Origin: an uncultured Spirochaetaceae bacterium
Lineage (GTDB): Bacteria; Spirochaetota; Spirochaetia; Sphaerochaetales; Sphaerochaetaceae
Reading direction: 5' to 3'
DNA: 64,000 nucleotides
NCBI GenBank assembly: GCA_944389975.1
Contig: CALXOH010000046.1
Coordinates: forward strand, 45,513 to 109,512
The notes below the pieces were generated by a model, which ran no database searches, was not told the origin of the DNA, and saw nothing but the letters and a program-made list of their open reading frames with translations. The translations under genes and the position numbers were made by a program. The first letter of the stretch is position 1. Every line of letters starts with the position of its first letter. Of the stretch, positions 7,932-17,336 are shown one piece after another.

Positions 7932-9073
7932 CTTGCAGTAACAGTCAGAAGAACGCCTATCTCATTCGGTACGTATCCATCTGGAACAGGCCTCCCGGAA
8001 ACCGCGTTATAACCATAAGGCTTGACGTCGATACTGTAGTTATCCCTGGCAATTCCCATGGTCTCCAGTTTCTCCATTCCTTGCCTCACGACATCATCAA
8101 TCCAAGCCATTGGATAAGCCATTATCGCCCTGTCCCTGATTCCGACGATGCTTATCGTCTGATACCCGACCGGACCTGATCCCTCCAGTTTCATCGTATA
8201 GGGCGTATACTCTATCCTTGTTCCCTCAACCCTGACTGAAGTCGAAGTCGTCTGGACGTATCTCGAATCCGATGTATCTATCCTCACCCCGGGCTCCGTA
8301 AGATGTATCGGATCAGCATTCTCATAGAGCATATGGGCGGAAACCGAGTATGGGGAAACCGTAGAACCAGGGGCGACGGCCCTTACCGTAAAACCTTTCT
8401 CGTCAAGTTCCACAAAGGCTCCCCCCTGAAGTCCCGCGGATGTACATACGCCACCACATTCAACGGTTTTCGCAGCATGCCAGCAAGAGGCGGGATCACA
8501 CCCTTTCATCAAGGGATATGCGGCAATTACCGCCGTATCCGTTGCCCTTCCGCAGATTACTATATCCGCGCCTTCCCTCAGCGCCTTCTGGAAAGGCTCT
8601 ACGCCGGAAAGAGCCACGATGTTGCTGCAGGAATCGAAGGTGCCTTCATCTATTTCAGGGGCTCCTTCCAGCGCATGTATCCTTCCTTCCATGAATCTCG
8701 CTTTCATTACGGACGTGTCCTGCTGGGAGTAGATCTTAACGATCCTGGCATGTAGTCCGTTCTCCTTCAATATCTCCTGACAAAGGCGCGCTGTCTCATC
8801 CACCCCGAAATCCGATCCACATGTCCCGGCACTTCCTATCGCCATCGGAATATCCAATTTCCGCGAGCCGAGGATCATCCTTCTCAAATCCCTCTTGACT
8901 GCAGCAGTAGCATATTTTCCCTTGCCAGTTCCAAGGTAATACGGTCCGGAATCAGTCGATCCGGCATCACTTGAGATGATATCGGGATTCATCTTCAATC
9001 CAGCCTCAAATGCCTCATCCGTGCATCCAAGTCCGACAGCGCCGTATGGAACGAATATCTTACAGGAAGCCAC
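7919..9073 (-). CDS. AtuA-like (DUF1446) protein, C-terminally truncated
   Basis: About 385 residues of the acyclic-terpene-utilisation AtuA-like family: FVPYGAVGLGCTDE, ISSDAGSTDSGPYYLG, GSAGTCGSDFG, ICGRATDTAVIAA. Homology runs to NEIGVLLTVTA and then stops abruptly; family members normally continue for several dozen more residues. The stop lies within the dehydrogenase remnant, so a deletion appears to have joined the two genes. GTG at 9073 has AGGAGG 9 bases upstream; ATGs at 9082 and 9091 and a TTG at 9124 are alternatives. Divergent from the LysR gene. Biochemical role unknown; relatives sit in carboxylic-acid catabolism operons. Confidence 0.75.
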   Translation of the reverse strand: MASCKIFVPYGAVGLGCTDEAFEAGLKMNPDIISSDAGSTDSGPYYLGTGKGKYATAAVKRDLRRMILGSRKLDIPMAIGSAGTCGSDFGVDETARLCQEILKENGLHARIVKIYSQQDTSVMKARFMEGRIHALEGAPEIDEGTFDSCSNIVALSGVEPFQKALREGADIVICGRATDTAVIAAYPLMKGCDPASCWHAAKTVECGGVCTSAGLQGGAFVELDEKGFTVRAVAPGSTVSPYSVSAHMLYENADPIHLTEPGVRIDTSDSRYVQTTSTSVRVEGTRIEYTPYTMKLEGSGPVGYQTISIVGIRDRAIMAYPMAWIDDVVRQGMEKLETMGIARDNYSIDVKPYGYNAVSGRPVPDGYVPNEIGVLLTVTARLMG

Positions 9074-9174
9074 CTTTCTCATCCTCCTCATGCTTATCGT
9101 AATCTCGTTGTATTCATAAATCAAATATGATATTTTTAATATAAATCATAATAATTTTCTTATAAGGAGACGCA

Positions 9175-10095
9175 ATGACATTCCGACAGATGGAATACAT
9201 CCTTAAAATCCATGAGGAAGGCGGCATATCGAAAGCAGCTGGGAAACTGAATGTCTCACAGCCTGCACTGACCCAGTGCGTAAAGGCGATCGAGGAGGAA
9301 TTGGGGGCGGAAATCTTCTTGCGCAAACACTATCCCTTGTCACTGACATATGCCGGAGAGAGGCTTTTCAAGACGATACGCGAGATTCTCAGACTGGAGA
9401 AGAACCTGCATAACGAGATATCAGACATAACAAAGGAACAGGTGGGCAGGCTACGCGTAGGAATGTCGATGCTCAAGGGAGCTGCCTTCCTTCCCGACAT
9501 ACTGCCGGAATTCGAGAAGCTCCACCCCAAAATCGAGGTTTCCATCATCGAACAAGGCTCTGTCTCCCTGGCATCCCTGGTCCAGCAGGACGTGGTGGAT
9601 ATCGCCCTCCTTGCAAACGACGAAGTCAGTCAAAATCAAATTTTCATGGAACCGATCTGTGCGGATTCCGTATTCCTATGTGCCGGACCCCAAAGCAACC
9701 TTTACGGCAAATTCAGGAACGGCACGGAAGTTTCCATCAGGGAGATTGAAAACAATCCGCTGATTGCCATCAAGGAGGGGCATGGCCTTCATGTCACGCA
9801 AAGCAACGCATTCAAGAGATTGAAGAAACTTCCAGTCATACGTTACGAAGTCGAAAGCGCCGTCCTTGGCATGAAGCTTGTCAGTTCCTCTGATGCTGTA
9901 ATGCTTTGTCCGTATTCCGTATTTCCCGTCATACTCACGCCGGATATACACATATTCCCGATACAGGAAAAATCCATTTCGAACATGATGAGCATCGGAT
10001 ACAGCCATGAGACATACGTGACGCGCTACATGAAGGACTTCATCGAGATCGCGAAGAAAGTGATCAGGGCGACAAAGAACAATCCGGCAACGTGA
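9175..10095 (+). CDS. LysR-family transcriptional regulator
   Basis: 306 residues. N-terminal winged HTH (MTFRQMEYILKIHEEGGISKAAGKL; SQPALTQCVKAIEEELG) followed by the LysR substrate-binding domain (LRVGMSMLKGAAFLPDILPEF). AAGGAG lies 7 bases before the ATG. It is transcribed divergently from the AtuA-like gene with only about 100 bp between them, the usual arrangement for a LysR regulator and its target. Because the target is truncated, this regulator may now have lost its main function. Confidence 0.92.
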   Translation: MTFRQMEYILKIHEEGGISKAAGKLNVSQPALTQCVKAIEEELGAEIFLRKHYPLSLTYAGERLFKTIREILRLEKNLHNEISDITKEQVGRLRVGMSMLKGAAFLPDILPEFEKLHPKIEVSIIEQGSVSLASLVQQDVVDIALLANDEVSQNQIFMEPICADSVFLCAGPQSNLYGKFRNGTEVSIREIENNPLIAIKEGHGLHVTQSNAFKRLKKLPVIRYEVESAVLGMKLVSSSDAVMLCPYSVFPVILTPDIHIFPIQEKSISNMMSIGYSHETYVTRYMKDFIEIAKKVIRATKNNPAT

Positions 10096-10144
10096 TGATT
10101 CCCTCATCGTCCGTCACTTCATATTCAGCATGCAACCATCAGGA

Positions 10145-11167
10145 TCAACGCAGGACACGCCCGGATGCGTTGCCTGATGCAAGGCTTTCAACTTCGCTTA
10201 CGGTCACAAGATTGAAGTCATGTTCGATCGAGTGCTTCAGGCAGGACGAGGCTACGGCAAAATCTATGGCCTTTTGCGGATCGTATCCACTACAAAGTGA
10301 ATATATCAAGCCTGCTGCGAAAGAATCGCCTCCCCCTACCCTGTCCACGATCTGCATGGTATATTCAGGGGCAAAATACGCACTCCCGTCATCATAAAGC
10401 ATGCCGCTCCATTTGTTTACCGACGCGGAAATGCTGGAACGAAGTGTAACTGCGACTTTCTTACATCCGAAACGATCATAAATCTTTCCGGCGACATCGA
10501 TATAGCCATCCCTATCCAGCTTTCCATTCACCAAATCAGTATTCCTTGGAACGATACCGAACACATCGGATGCATCCTCTTCATTTGCGATGCAAAGGTC
10601 AACGTAAGGCATCAGCCTTCCCATGACCTTGCCGGCATCCTCCCTGCTCCAGAGTTTTTTCCGATAATTCAAATCACAACTGATTGTAATTCCCCTATTC
10701 CTTGCTTCCTTGCACGCCTCTTCACAAATCAAGGGCAGTTGATTGCCCAAAGCTGGAGTAATACCCGTGAAATGAAACCACGCAGCACCATCGAATATCT
10801 GGTCCCAGTCGAAATCTGAGGCATCCGCTTCCGCAATTGATGAGTGCGCCCTGTCGTATATGACTTTCGAAGACCTTTGACTTGCTCCCTTCTCTACAAA
10901 GTAAATGCCAAGGCGATCTCCTCCGAATGCAATATCCTGAACATCAACTCCATATCGACGAAGTTCGTTTATGACGCAACGGCCCAAATCATTCTCAGGT
11001 AGTTTGGTCACAAACGATACATCCAGTCCGAAGTTGGCGAGGGAGACTGCGACGTTAGCCTCACCCCCAGCAAACGAGATTTCAAATATAGGTGTCTGCA
11101 AAAGCCTGAGGTATCCGGGGGGATTGAGCCTCATCATTATCTCGCCGAATGTAACGACACGACTCAT
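10145..11167 (-). CDS. kdgK: 2-keto-3-deoxygluconate kinase (PfkB family)
   Basis: 340 residues of the PfkB/ribokinase fold. It starts MSRVVTFGEIMMRLNPPG, has FAGGEANVAVSLANFG for sugar binding and a C-terminal VGGGDSFAAGLIYS anion-hole/catalytic-base motif in the form typical of KdgK. Phosphorylates KDG to KDPG, which the upstream aldolase gene product splits. Its ATG overlaps the aldolase stop (ATGA) and is preceded by AGGAGG, so the two are translationally coupled; last gene of the hexonate operon. Confidence 0.92.
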   Translation of the reverse strand: MSRVVTFGEIMMRLNPPGYLRLLQTPIFEISFAGGEANVAVSLANFGLDVSFVTKLPENDLGRCVINELRRYGVDVQDIAFGGDRLGIYFVEKGASQRSSKVIYDRAHSSIAEADASDFDWDQIFDGAAWFHFTGITPALGNQLPLICEEACKEARNRGITISCDLNYRKKLWSREDAGKVMGRLMPYVDLCIANEEDASDVFGIVPRNTDLVNGKLDRDGYIDVAGKIYDRFGCKKVAVTLRSSISASVNKWSGMLYDDGSAYFAPEYTMQIVDRVGGGDSFAAGLIYSLCSGYDPQKAIDFAVASSCLKHSIEHDFNLVTVSEVESLASGNASGRVLR

Positions 11168-11832
11168 CTGGTCTCCTCCTTTACCTTCTTCCAGCACGCG
11201 GATGCCTTTTTTGCCCTCCTTCCGATTTCCTTGAAATCCTTTTCCCGAATCAAACCCTTCGGGGCAATCCAGGAACCACCGAGGGCAACCACATTCGGCT
11301 CAGAAGCCCAGGATGCAAGATTATCCTCATTCAGCCCGCCCAAAGGGAAGAGCTTCATCCCAAGGTACGAATAAGGGCCCATCATCGACTTCATGTACCT
11401 TATCCCACCCAACGGCTCGGCAGGAAACAACTTCAAAAGCCTGCATCCCATGGCATACGCCGCCTCAACTTCGCTTGCCGTGGATATCCCCGGAGCGAAT
11501 GGCAATTTCAATTCGATCGCCTTTTCCACTACTCCCGGATTGAACCCCGGAGCGACAGCCATCGATGCGCCTGCGTCAATCACATCTTGAATCTGATCCG
11601 GAAATATCACAGTACCGGCAGTTATGAACATCTCAGGGAAAACCCTGTGGATTTCCCTGATTGCAGGAACAGCAGCATTTGTACGCAATGCAAGTTCAAT
11701 TGCGGAAACCCCATTATCAAGCAACGTTTCGGCAACTGGGACGGCATCTTCAAGGTCCTCTATTTCCAATACCCCGAATATGCCTTTTTCGGAAACCAGA
11801 CCAATCATCTCATCGGATATGACAGTATTCAT
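11164..11832 (-). CDS. eda: KDPG / 4-hydroxy-2-oxoglutarate aldolase
   Basis: 222 residues, class I aldolase TIM barrel: AIELALRTNAA carries the catalytic Glu and LLKLFPAEPLGG the Schiff-base Lys. Cleaves KDPG to pyruvate and glyceraldehyde-3-phosphate. It sits between the transporter genes and kdgK, completing the branch sugar acid to KDG to KDPG to central metabolism. AGAGGA precedes the ATG. Confidence 0.95.
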   Translation of the reverse strand: MNTVISDEMIGLVSEKGIFGVLEIEDLEDAVPVAETLLDNGVSAIELALRTNAAVPAIREIHRVFPEMFITAGTVIFPDQIQDVIDAGASMAVAPGFNPGVVEKAIELKLPFAPGISTASEVEAAYAMGCRLLKLFPAEPLGGIRYMKSMMGPYSYLGMKLFPLGGLNEDNLASWASEPNVVALGGSWIAPKGLIREKDFKEIGRRAKKASACWKKVKEETR

Positions 11833-11874
11833 ATATTGTCCTCTTCATCGGTATTCTTGAAAATACAAACGCAT

Positions 11875-11906
11875 TTCTTCCCGGAAAAATGAAGACCCGG
11901 GAAGAA
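11875..11906 (-). terminator. Intra-operon hairpin between tctA and eda
   Basis: A perfect 10-bp stem (TTCTTCCCGG / CCGGGAAGAA) with a 12-base loop lies just after tctA. No U-tract follows on the minus strand, so it may be an RNA-stability or processing element that sets different levels of transporter and enzyme message. Confidence 0.45.
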
Positions 11907-11915
11907 GGAGTAAAC

Positions 11916-13431
11916 TCAGTCCTCGGATGCCAGGGCCCTGGACTTTGCAAGGCCAAGCCTCTTGTTGACCCTTACCATGAAGAAAAGAAGCAAGCCCACA
12001 AGAATCAGGAGCACTATGCAGATAGGACGCCTGAGAAGGAAGAATACCAGATTGGACTTCGCCGCCCCTGCAAGCACGATGCTTGTACGTAGGTTTGTCT
12101 CTATGATCGGTCCCAGAACGACTCCCAGAACCATGGGAGCTATCGGGAAACTGTTCTTCTTCATCAGGACCGCAACAAAAGCCATGATGACCGCACACGT
12201 CATGTCATAGACACTGTTTCTGTTCGCATATGCCCCCATGAGGGAAAATGCGATGGTAAGGGGGATGATGTACGAAAGATCGATCTTCACGACATTCTTG
12301 AACAGATTCACCCCGAAAAGCCCTATCACGAGCATGACAACGACAGTCAGAAGCATCCCGTACATGAACGTGTATGCAACCGTGGCATGTTTTGTGAAAA
12401 GCTCAGGCCCGGGGATTATCCCGTGCACCGTCAGTGCTCCAAGCATTATCGCGGCAGTTCCGGATCCGGGGATTCCCAAGGAAAGAAGAGGAATCAGACA
12501 GCTTCCGACAACCGCGTTGTTCGCGCACTCGTTTGCAATGATTCCCTCTCCCGATCCGTTTCCATACTCCTCGGGATGTTTGGAAAGCGTCTTGGCATTC
12601 CCATATGCCACGAAGCTTGCAGTCGTCGCACCTACTCCCGGGAGAGCTCCGATCAGCACCCCGATAAGCGTCGAGCGGATGGCCATCCCCTTGTTCTGGA
12701 CGATTTCCTTGACCACGGCGATGCGGGAGATCTTCTTCTGCTTTATGTTCGTTATCTTTCCTTCCTTTATCGTTACATTCAAAAGCATCTCGGAAATGGC
12801 GAACATACCCAGTACGACGGCAATGATGTCAAAACCCATCTTCAAGCTGGGAATTCCGAAGTTGAACCTGTTTCCAGCAGTCATGTTGTCGACACCTATT
12901 GCACTTACGACTATGCCGAAGGCCGCGGAAAAGAATGACTTGGGTAGATCCGAGCCACCGGCAAGTGCACCGATGACAGTCAGGCCGGCTATTCCAAGCA
13001 AGAACATCTCCGGAGGTCCGAACGCAACTGCGATCCTTGCTATCGACGGGGTGAAAAATATCAACGCAAGAACTCCGACTATGCCACCGAAACCTGAAGA
13101 TAGCACGGCAAGGTACAAAGCCCTTTCCGACTCGCCCTTCTTGGTCATGGGAAACCAACCCTTCGACTGCGGTGAATGTCGCTTCAGGGGCACCCGGGAT
13201 ATGCAACAGGACACCGGTTATCGAGCCACCGAACATCGCTCCCATGTAGATTCCGCCCAAAAGCAGAAGCCCTGCATGAGGTGGCAGCGTAAATGAAATG
13301 GGTAGCAGCAGGCTGACGCCTATCGTTCCGGTGAGCCCCGGGATGGCGCCGAAAACGACGCCAATTATAGAACCCAGGACGATCATGCCGAGCATCAGGG
13401 GGCTGAAAAGCTGACTTAAGACTTCAAGCAT
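11916..13431 (-). pseudogene. tctA: Tripartite tricarboxylate transporter TctA, frameshifted
   Basis: Large permease of a TctABC system, about 500 residues with many membrane helices. The first part (from MLEVLSQLF at 13431; GAIPGLTGTIGVSLLLP; FTAVEG) and the rest (FPMTKKGESERA to the end, including LIGALPGVGATTASF) are in different frames. The junction near 13155-13165 has GGTTGGTT on the minus strand; removing one GGTT restores EGFPMTKKGE exactly. The gene is broken by a 4-bp tandem duplication, or the assembly has an error there. AGGAG precedes the ATG; first frame and second frame otherwise show no further damage. Confidence 0.85.
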
Positions 13432-13447
13432 AAGCATCTCCTGCCCA

Positions 13448-14410
13448 TCAGACGAAAAGCGTCGGATACTGCACGACCATATCTGCAATCAAGGCATCCA
13501 TATCCGACAGATATTTCTGGAGTTCCTCCCCGGTCTTGTAGGAATACACGGTATTGAGGTTCTCGAACTTCTCTTTTATCTGAGGATCGGAACCTATCTT
13601 GTCCAAAGCCGCCATCAACGTCGCCCTCACCTCATCGGGGCATCCCGTTGGAAGTGCGACTATCGGGTTATGGGCCATGTCCACATCAAAGCCAAGTTCT
13701 GCCAAAGACGGGATATCCTCATAGCCGGGAACTTTCTCGGCTGAGAAATAAATGAGGGGAACACATCCGTTCGCCTCCAATGTCGGAAGATACGACGGCG
13801 TGAGGCACGCCAGGTCTATATGCCCGCCCAGAAGGGAACTTGATACATCCGCCGATCCGCTGAACTTGACGATCGTTGCATCAAAATCCCCGCATGTCAT
13901 CGCAATCGCCGCTTCTGTAATCGGTCCGCCACCAGAGCATCCGATCGTCACCGATCCCGGATTTGCCTTTGCATATTCCACTAGCTCGTCCCAGTTTGAG
14001 AAGCTTCCCTTTCTTGCAACAAGCACGGGAAGGCTCAGGTTATATACGGCAAGATTGTCAAAGTCATCCAGACTATAATTGGTCTCTTTGATGTTCACCA
14101 GGTATGAGTGGTCGGGACCTCCTAGTATTCCAATCGTATATCCGTCAGGCTCTGCAGTGGCAATCTCCTCGAATCCGATCTCCCCGCCGGCTCCAGCCCT
14201 GTTTACGACGTTCACCTGCCTTCCGAGTTCCGTACTCAGGGCCTCGGCGATTATCCTTGCCGCGTTGTCGGTTCCCCCTCCTGCTCCGTAAGGAACGATC
14301 ATCTCGATGTTTTTTGACGGGTATGACGCCCCGTCATCCTTGCCGCCTTGGCCGAATACCTGGCAAAGCGCGAAAATCATGATGATACATACTGTAAGAA
14401 TCTTCCTCAT
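13448..14410 (-). CDS. tctC: Tripartite tricarboxylate transporter solute-binding protein
   Basis: 320 residues with an N-terminal signal sequence (MRKILTVCIIMIFALCQVFG) and the Bug/TctC fold: NIEMIVPYGAGGGTDNAARI near the N-terminus is the diagnostic ligand-binding loop. Delivers a carboxylate, here probably a sugar acid, to TctA/TctB. A Cys in FALCQ could be a lipobox, but signal peptidase I cleavage after VFG is equally plausible. GGAGGAG precedes the ATG at 14410. Confidence 0.92.
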   Translation of the reverse strand: MRKILTVCIIMIFALCQVFGQGGKDDGASYPSKNIEMIVPYGAGGGTDNAARIIAEALSTELGRQVNVVNRAGAGGEIGFEEIATAEPDGYTIGILGGPDHSYLVNIKETNYSLDDFDNLAVYNLSLPVLVARKGSFSNWDELVEYAKANPGSVTIGCSGGGPITEAAIAMTCGDFDATIVKFSGSADVSSSLLGGHIDLACLTPSYLPTLEANGCVPLIYFSAEKVPGYEDIPSLAELGFDVDMAHNPIVALPTGCPDEVRATLMAALDKIGSDPQIKEKFENLNTVYSYKTGEELQKYLSDMDALIADMVVQYPTLFV

Positions 14411-14435
14411 TTTCTCCTCCTTTAGAATCCGAATC

Positions 14436-14891
14436 TCAAGCCAACAAGACATCCCCGGGGAAGTTTATATTCAACACCAGTCCGAATATCAGGTATATGC
14501 AGACTATCCCGACTGCTGAAAAGACCAAGGTCTTACGGAACCTGAACCGTCTGTTCCTTTTGCTTACGAATGAATGCATCGCAATGAACATCAGGAACAA
14601 GGTCGTATAGAAGCCGACATATGAGAACATCAAGAGGCTGAGAATGAAGAAAAGGATCACAAGAGCCCACTCTTTCATTGAAAGGGCGTTCTCATCAGCC
14701 TCCGCTTCCTTCTCCGGATCGATCTTCATGCTTTTTGCCAGGTAAAGCACTCCTGATGAAAGCATCACGGCGAGTGCCATGTATGACATGTAGTACATGT
14801 CGTTGTCCGAAAACCCCGTTGCGGCTAAAAAGACCGCTGAGACAAGGATCATCACCACGCCGATTGAAATGTTCTTTTTCCTTTCAGTCAT
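14436..14891 (-). CDS. tctB: Tripartite tricarboxylate transporter small permease (TctB)
   Basis: 151 residues with four predicted membrane helices, the usual TctB size. The start at 14891 overlaps the end of the dehydratase gene by 8 bp and has GGAGGA upstream, so translation is probably coupled. Partner of TctA; with tctA broken, this protein and TctC may have no functional channel. Confidence 0.85.
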   Translation of the reverse strand: MTERKKNISIGVVMILVSAVFLAATGFSDNDMYYMSYMALAVMLSSGVLYLAKSMKIDPEKEAEADENALSMKEWALVILFFILSLLMFSYVGFYTTLFLMFIAMHSFVSKRNRRFRFRKTLVFSAVGIVCIYLIFGLVLNINFPGDVLLA

Positions 14892-16068
14892 GAGATATCT
14901 TCCTCCATGAATCATCGATGTACTTCTCCACACACTTCCAATTGATGTCTATGCCCAGGCCTTCCCTCTCGGGAAGTTCCATGTGGCTTCCATTGAACAA
15001 GATCTTGTTTTCCAAAATTTCATGTCTAAGCGGGTTCAAAAGCTGGTTGTACTCATATAAGGACGGGTTATCTACCGCGGCCATTACATTAAGCGCGGCA
15101 ATGATGCCCACTCCCGAACCAACTCCATGCGGGGAAAGAAGCACGTTCTTTTCTCCTGCATACCGGGCAATGCGTGACATCCCCGTCACTCCCCCTGCTC
15201 TTCCGATGTTCGACATGATGACATCGATGGCATTCGAATCCACAAGACGCTTGAACTGGTTTGGCGTAAAGCTGTTTTCCCCTGCAGCTATCCGCAGGTC
15301 CGTGACATCCCTTATCCTTTTGTAGGATTCGATGTTTTCCGGCGAGAATGGTTCTTCTATCCAATAGATGTCGAATCCGGAAAGGTTCCTGATGAGCTTG
15401 ATCGCCTCTCCCAGCCTTCCCTCATAACCGCAATTCATATCCAGAAGAAGGTTTATTCCTTCTCCGGCAACTTCCCTCACAGCCCCGATGTTCTCCAGAT
15501 CGGTCTTCGCATCGCGTCCGATCTTCAGCTTTATAGAGGTAAAGCCCATGTCCAACAGCTCTTTGGCCCGTGCCTTTGTCTTTCCGACATCGGAAAAGAG
15601 CATCACGGGAGTCCCGTAACATCCTATCTTGTCATTGATCCTTCCGCCAAGAAGTGAAAAAACGGGAAGATGATGCTCCTTGCCCTTGAGATCCCAGACT
15701 GCAGTATCTATACCGCTTAATGCCTCCATCATAGCACCTGCCGTATTTCCGATCCCGTCGGCCATGTGCATCATGATCCTCCAGATTTTCACAGGATCAT
15801 CCGTGTCAAGACCGCGAAGAACCGGATCGAAGTACCTGGAGACATAAAGGGATGAATATAGTGCATCGGGCAGACCGAAACACTCACCGTACCCTTTCAT
15901 GCCATCTTCCCCGACAACTTCAACAAGCGTCGTATGCTGCCCCAGACGCCTCGAATACTTGAAGTTCGAAGAGGGATGCATGAGGCTCTCCGGTACATTT
16001 TCCTCCCCTCCGAAGTATTTGACCCATGTCGCATTCAACGGATAAGCATTTATCTTACGTATCTTCAA
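14884..16068 (-). CDS. Enolase-superfamily sugar-acid dehydratase (mandelate racemase subgroup)
   Basis: 394 residues. Visible catalytic set: KLK (general base lysines) in TSIKLKIGRD; metal ligands Asp in LLLDMNCGY, Glu in WIEEPF and Glu in AAGENSF; His in LSPHGVGSG with Asp in IDVIMSNIGRAGG. This is the mandelate-racemase layout shared by sugar-acid dehydratases. Next to KDG kinase and KDPG aldolase it most likely dehydrates a hexonate to 2-keto-3-deoxy acid. Exact substrate cannot be read. First gene of the operon under the divergent LacI-type regulator. Confidence 0.9.
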   Translation of the reverse strand: MKIRKINAYPLNATWVKYFGGEENVPESLMHPSSNFKYSRRLGQHTTLVEVVGEDGMKGYGECFGLPDALYSSLYVSRYFDPVLRGLDTDDPVKIWRIMMHMADGIGNTAGAMMEALSGIDTAVWDLKGKEHHLPVFSLLGGRINDKIGCYGTPVMLFSDVGKTKARAKELLDMGFTSIKLKIGRDAKTDLENIGAVREVAGEGINLLLDMNCGYEGRLGEAIKLIRNLSGFDIYWIEEPFSPENIESYKRIRDVTDLRIAAGENSFTPNQFKRLVDSNAIDVIMSNIGRAGGVTGMSRIARYAGEKNVLLSPHGVGSGVGIIAALNVMAAVDNPSLYEYNQLLNPLRHEILENKILFNGSHMELPEREGLGIDINWKCVEKYIDDSWRKISHD

Positions 16069-16080
16069 ATCCAGCCTCCT

Positions 16081-16096
16081 ACTTAATCGCTTAAGT
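16081..16096. promoter_or_regulatory. Putative LacI-type operator 1
   Basis: ACTTAATCGCTTAAGT, with 6-bp perfect arms and a TCGC centre, lies 13 bp upstream of the dehydratase ATG. It shares the ACTTAA/TTAAGT arms with a second palindrome next to the LacI-type gene. Confidence 0.6.
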
Positions 16097-16255
16097 TAAT
16101 TTAACAATCACTTTCCGGAAGTTGTCAAGGAGAATTTGCACCATACATGACAGGATGTAATCAATTTATTTATTTTCTTGAAAGAAATAAAAATCATTAT
16201 TACACTGTCTTGATGGCATTTTGTTTAATTTATGTCCAAGTCAGCCTATTGATTA

Positions 16256-16272
16256 ACTTAACATTGTTAAGT
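16256..16272. promoter_or_regulatory. Putative LacI-type operator 2
   Basis: ACTTAACATTGTTAAGT, 7-bp perfect arms around ATT, lies 30 bp upstream of the LacI-family ATG. Paired with operator 1 about 175 bp away, it could allow looping and autoregulation. Confidence 0.6.
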
Positions 16273-16301
16273 AGATTATAATCAATTAATCAAGGACTTA
16301 T

Positions 16302-17336
16302 ATGGGCACGACAATATACGATATTGCAAGAAAGGCAGGTGTTTCATCTGCAGCTGTTTCAATGGCATTGAACAAAAAGAAGGGCGTCAGCGAAAAAACG
16401 CGTGCCCGCATCATGGATATAGCAGAGGAATTGAATTACAAACCAAACTATTCCGCCCTGTCGCTGAGCACTAAGAAATCACACAACGTCGTATTGTTCA
16501 TTTCTGCCGTAAACTTCCAGTTCTTCGACAGCTCGTTCTACTTCAGCATCCTAAGTACCATCTCTCAAAGCATAAGCAATGACTTTTTCCTCATAACCCG
16601 CATTTCAACGATCGCCAAGGAAGCTGAGGATATTGCGCAGATTGCAAACTCGGAAAAGCCACTTGCCTTCGTATTCATTGGTACCAGGCTGTCAATCGAC
16701 TTCGTTCGCCGCCTGATAGGCAATACGCCTGCGATATTCTTCAACAAGCCGAACCTCTCAGGAAGGAACGTCTACTCCGTCTCATTCGACAACAGGGAGG
16801 CTATGGAGATGATAACCGGCCACATGCTCCACCTGGGCCACAGGAAAATTGCATATGCAGGCTACCTTCCGGGCGTAATAACCGCGGAAAAACGCCTCGA
16901 AGGATTCCACGCGGCACTGTCGCGATACGGCATGGATAAAAGCGACGGAATGCTGATCAAGTGCGAATACCTTCCGATATTCGGATACGAGGCTGTAAAG
17001 CGCCTGATAACGGAGGACGAGGAACTTCCGTCTGCATTCGTCTGCGGAAACGACCTGATTGCGGTTGGGATAATGCAGGCCCTGAGGGAATACGGTTTCA
17101 AAGTACCGGAAGACATTTCAATCGCAGGAATAGATAATCTTCTTCTATCAGACAGCCTCTGGGTACCATTGACCACCGTTGATGTAAAGTGCCAGGAAAT
17201 AGGAGCTCGGATAGCAGGCCTTATCAGAAAGATCGATCAGGGATGCACGGAAAACGACAACATAATAATCAGTGTATCGCTTGTAAAGAGGGAATCAACG
17301 GGAAGGTTCAATTCTGAGGGAAAGAGGAAAAGATAA
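16302..17336 (+). CDS. LacI-family transcriptional regulator
   Basis: 344 residues. N-terminal LacI HTH (TIYDIARKAGVSSAAVSMALN; VSEKTRARIMDIAEELNY) and a periplasmic-binding-protein-like effector domain (FNKPNL, SVSFDNREAM, VCGNDLIAVGIMQALREYG, DISIAGIDN). Divergent from the dehydratase-tct-eda-kdgK operon with two matching palindromes between, so it is the likely repressor of that operon, induced by a sugar acid or KDG. Confidence 0.93.
   Translation: MGTTIYDIARKAGVSSAAVSMALNKKKGVSEKTRARIMDIAEELNYKPNYSALSLSTKKSHNVVLFISAVNFQFFDSSFYFSILSTISQSISNDFFLITRISTIAKEAEDIAQIANSEKPLAFVFIGTRLSIDFVRRLIGNTPAIFFNKPNLSGRNVYSVSFDNREAMEMITGHMLHLGHRKIAYAGYLPGVITAEKRLEGFHAALSRYGMDKSDGMLIKCEYLPIFGYEAVKRLITEDEELPSAFVCGNDLIAVGIMQALREYGFKVPEDISIAGIDNLLLSDSLWVPLTTVDVKCQEIGARIAGLIRKIDQGCTENDNIIISVSLVKRESTGRFNSEGKRKR

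Noticed and set aside
12238..13296. 352-codon plus-strand frame
   Set aside because: Antisense to tctA, whose membrane-protein codon pattern often leaves the complementary strand open.
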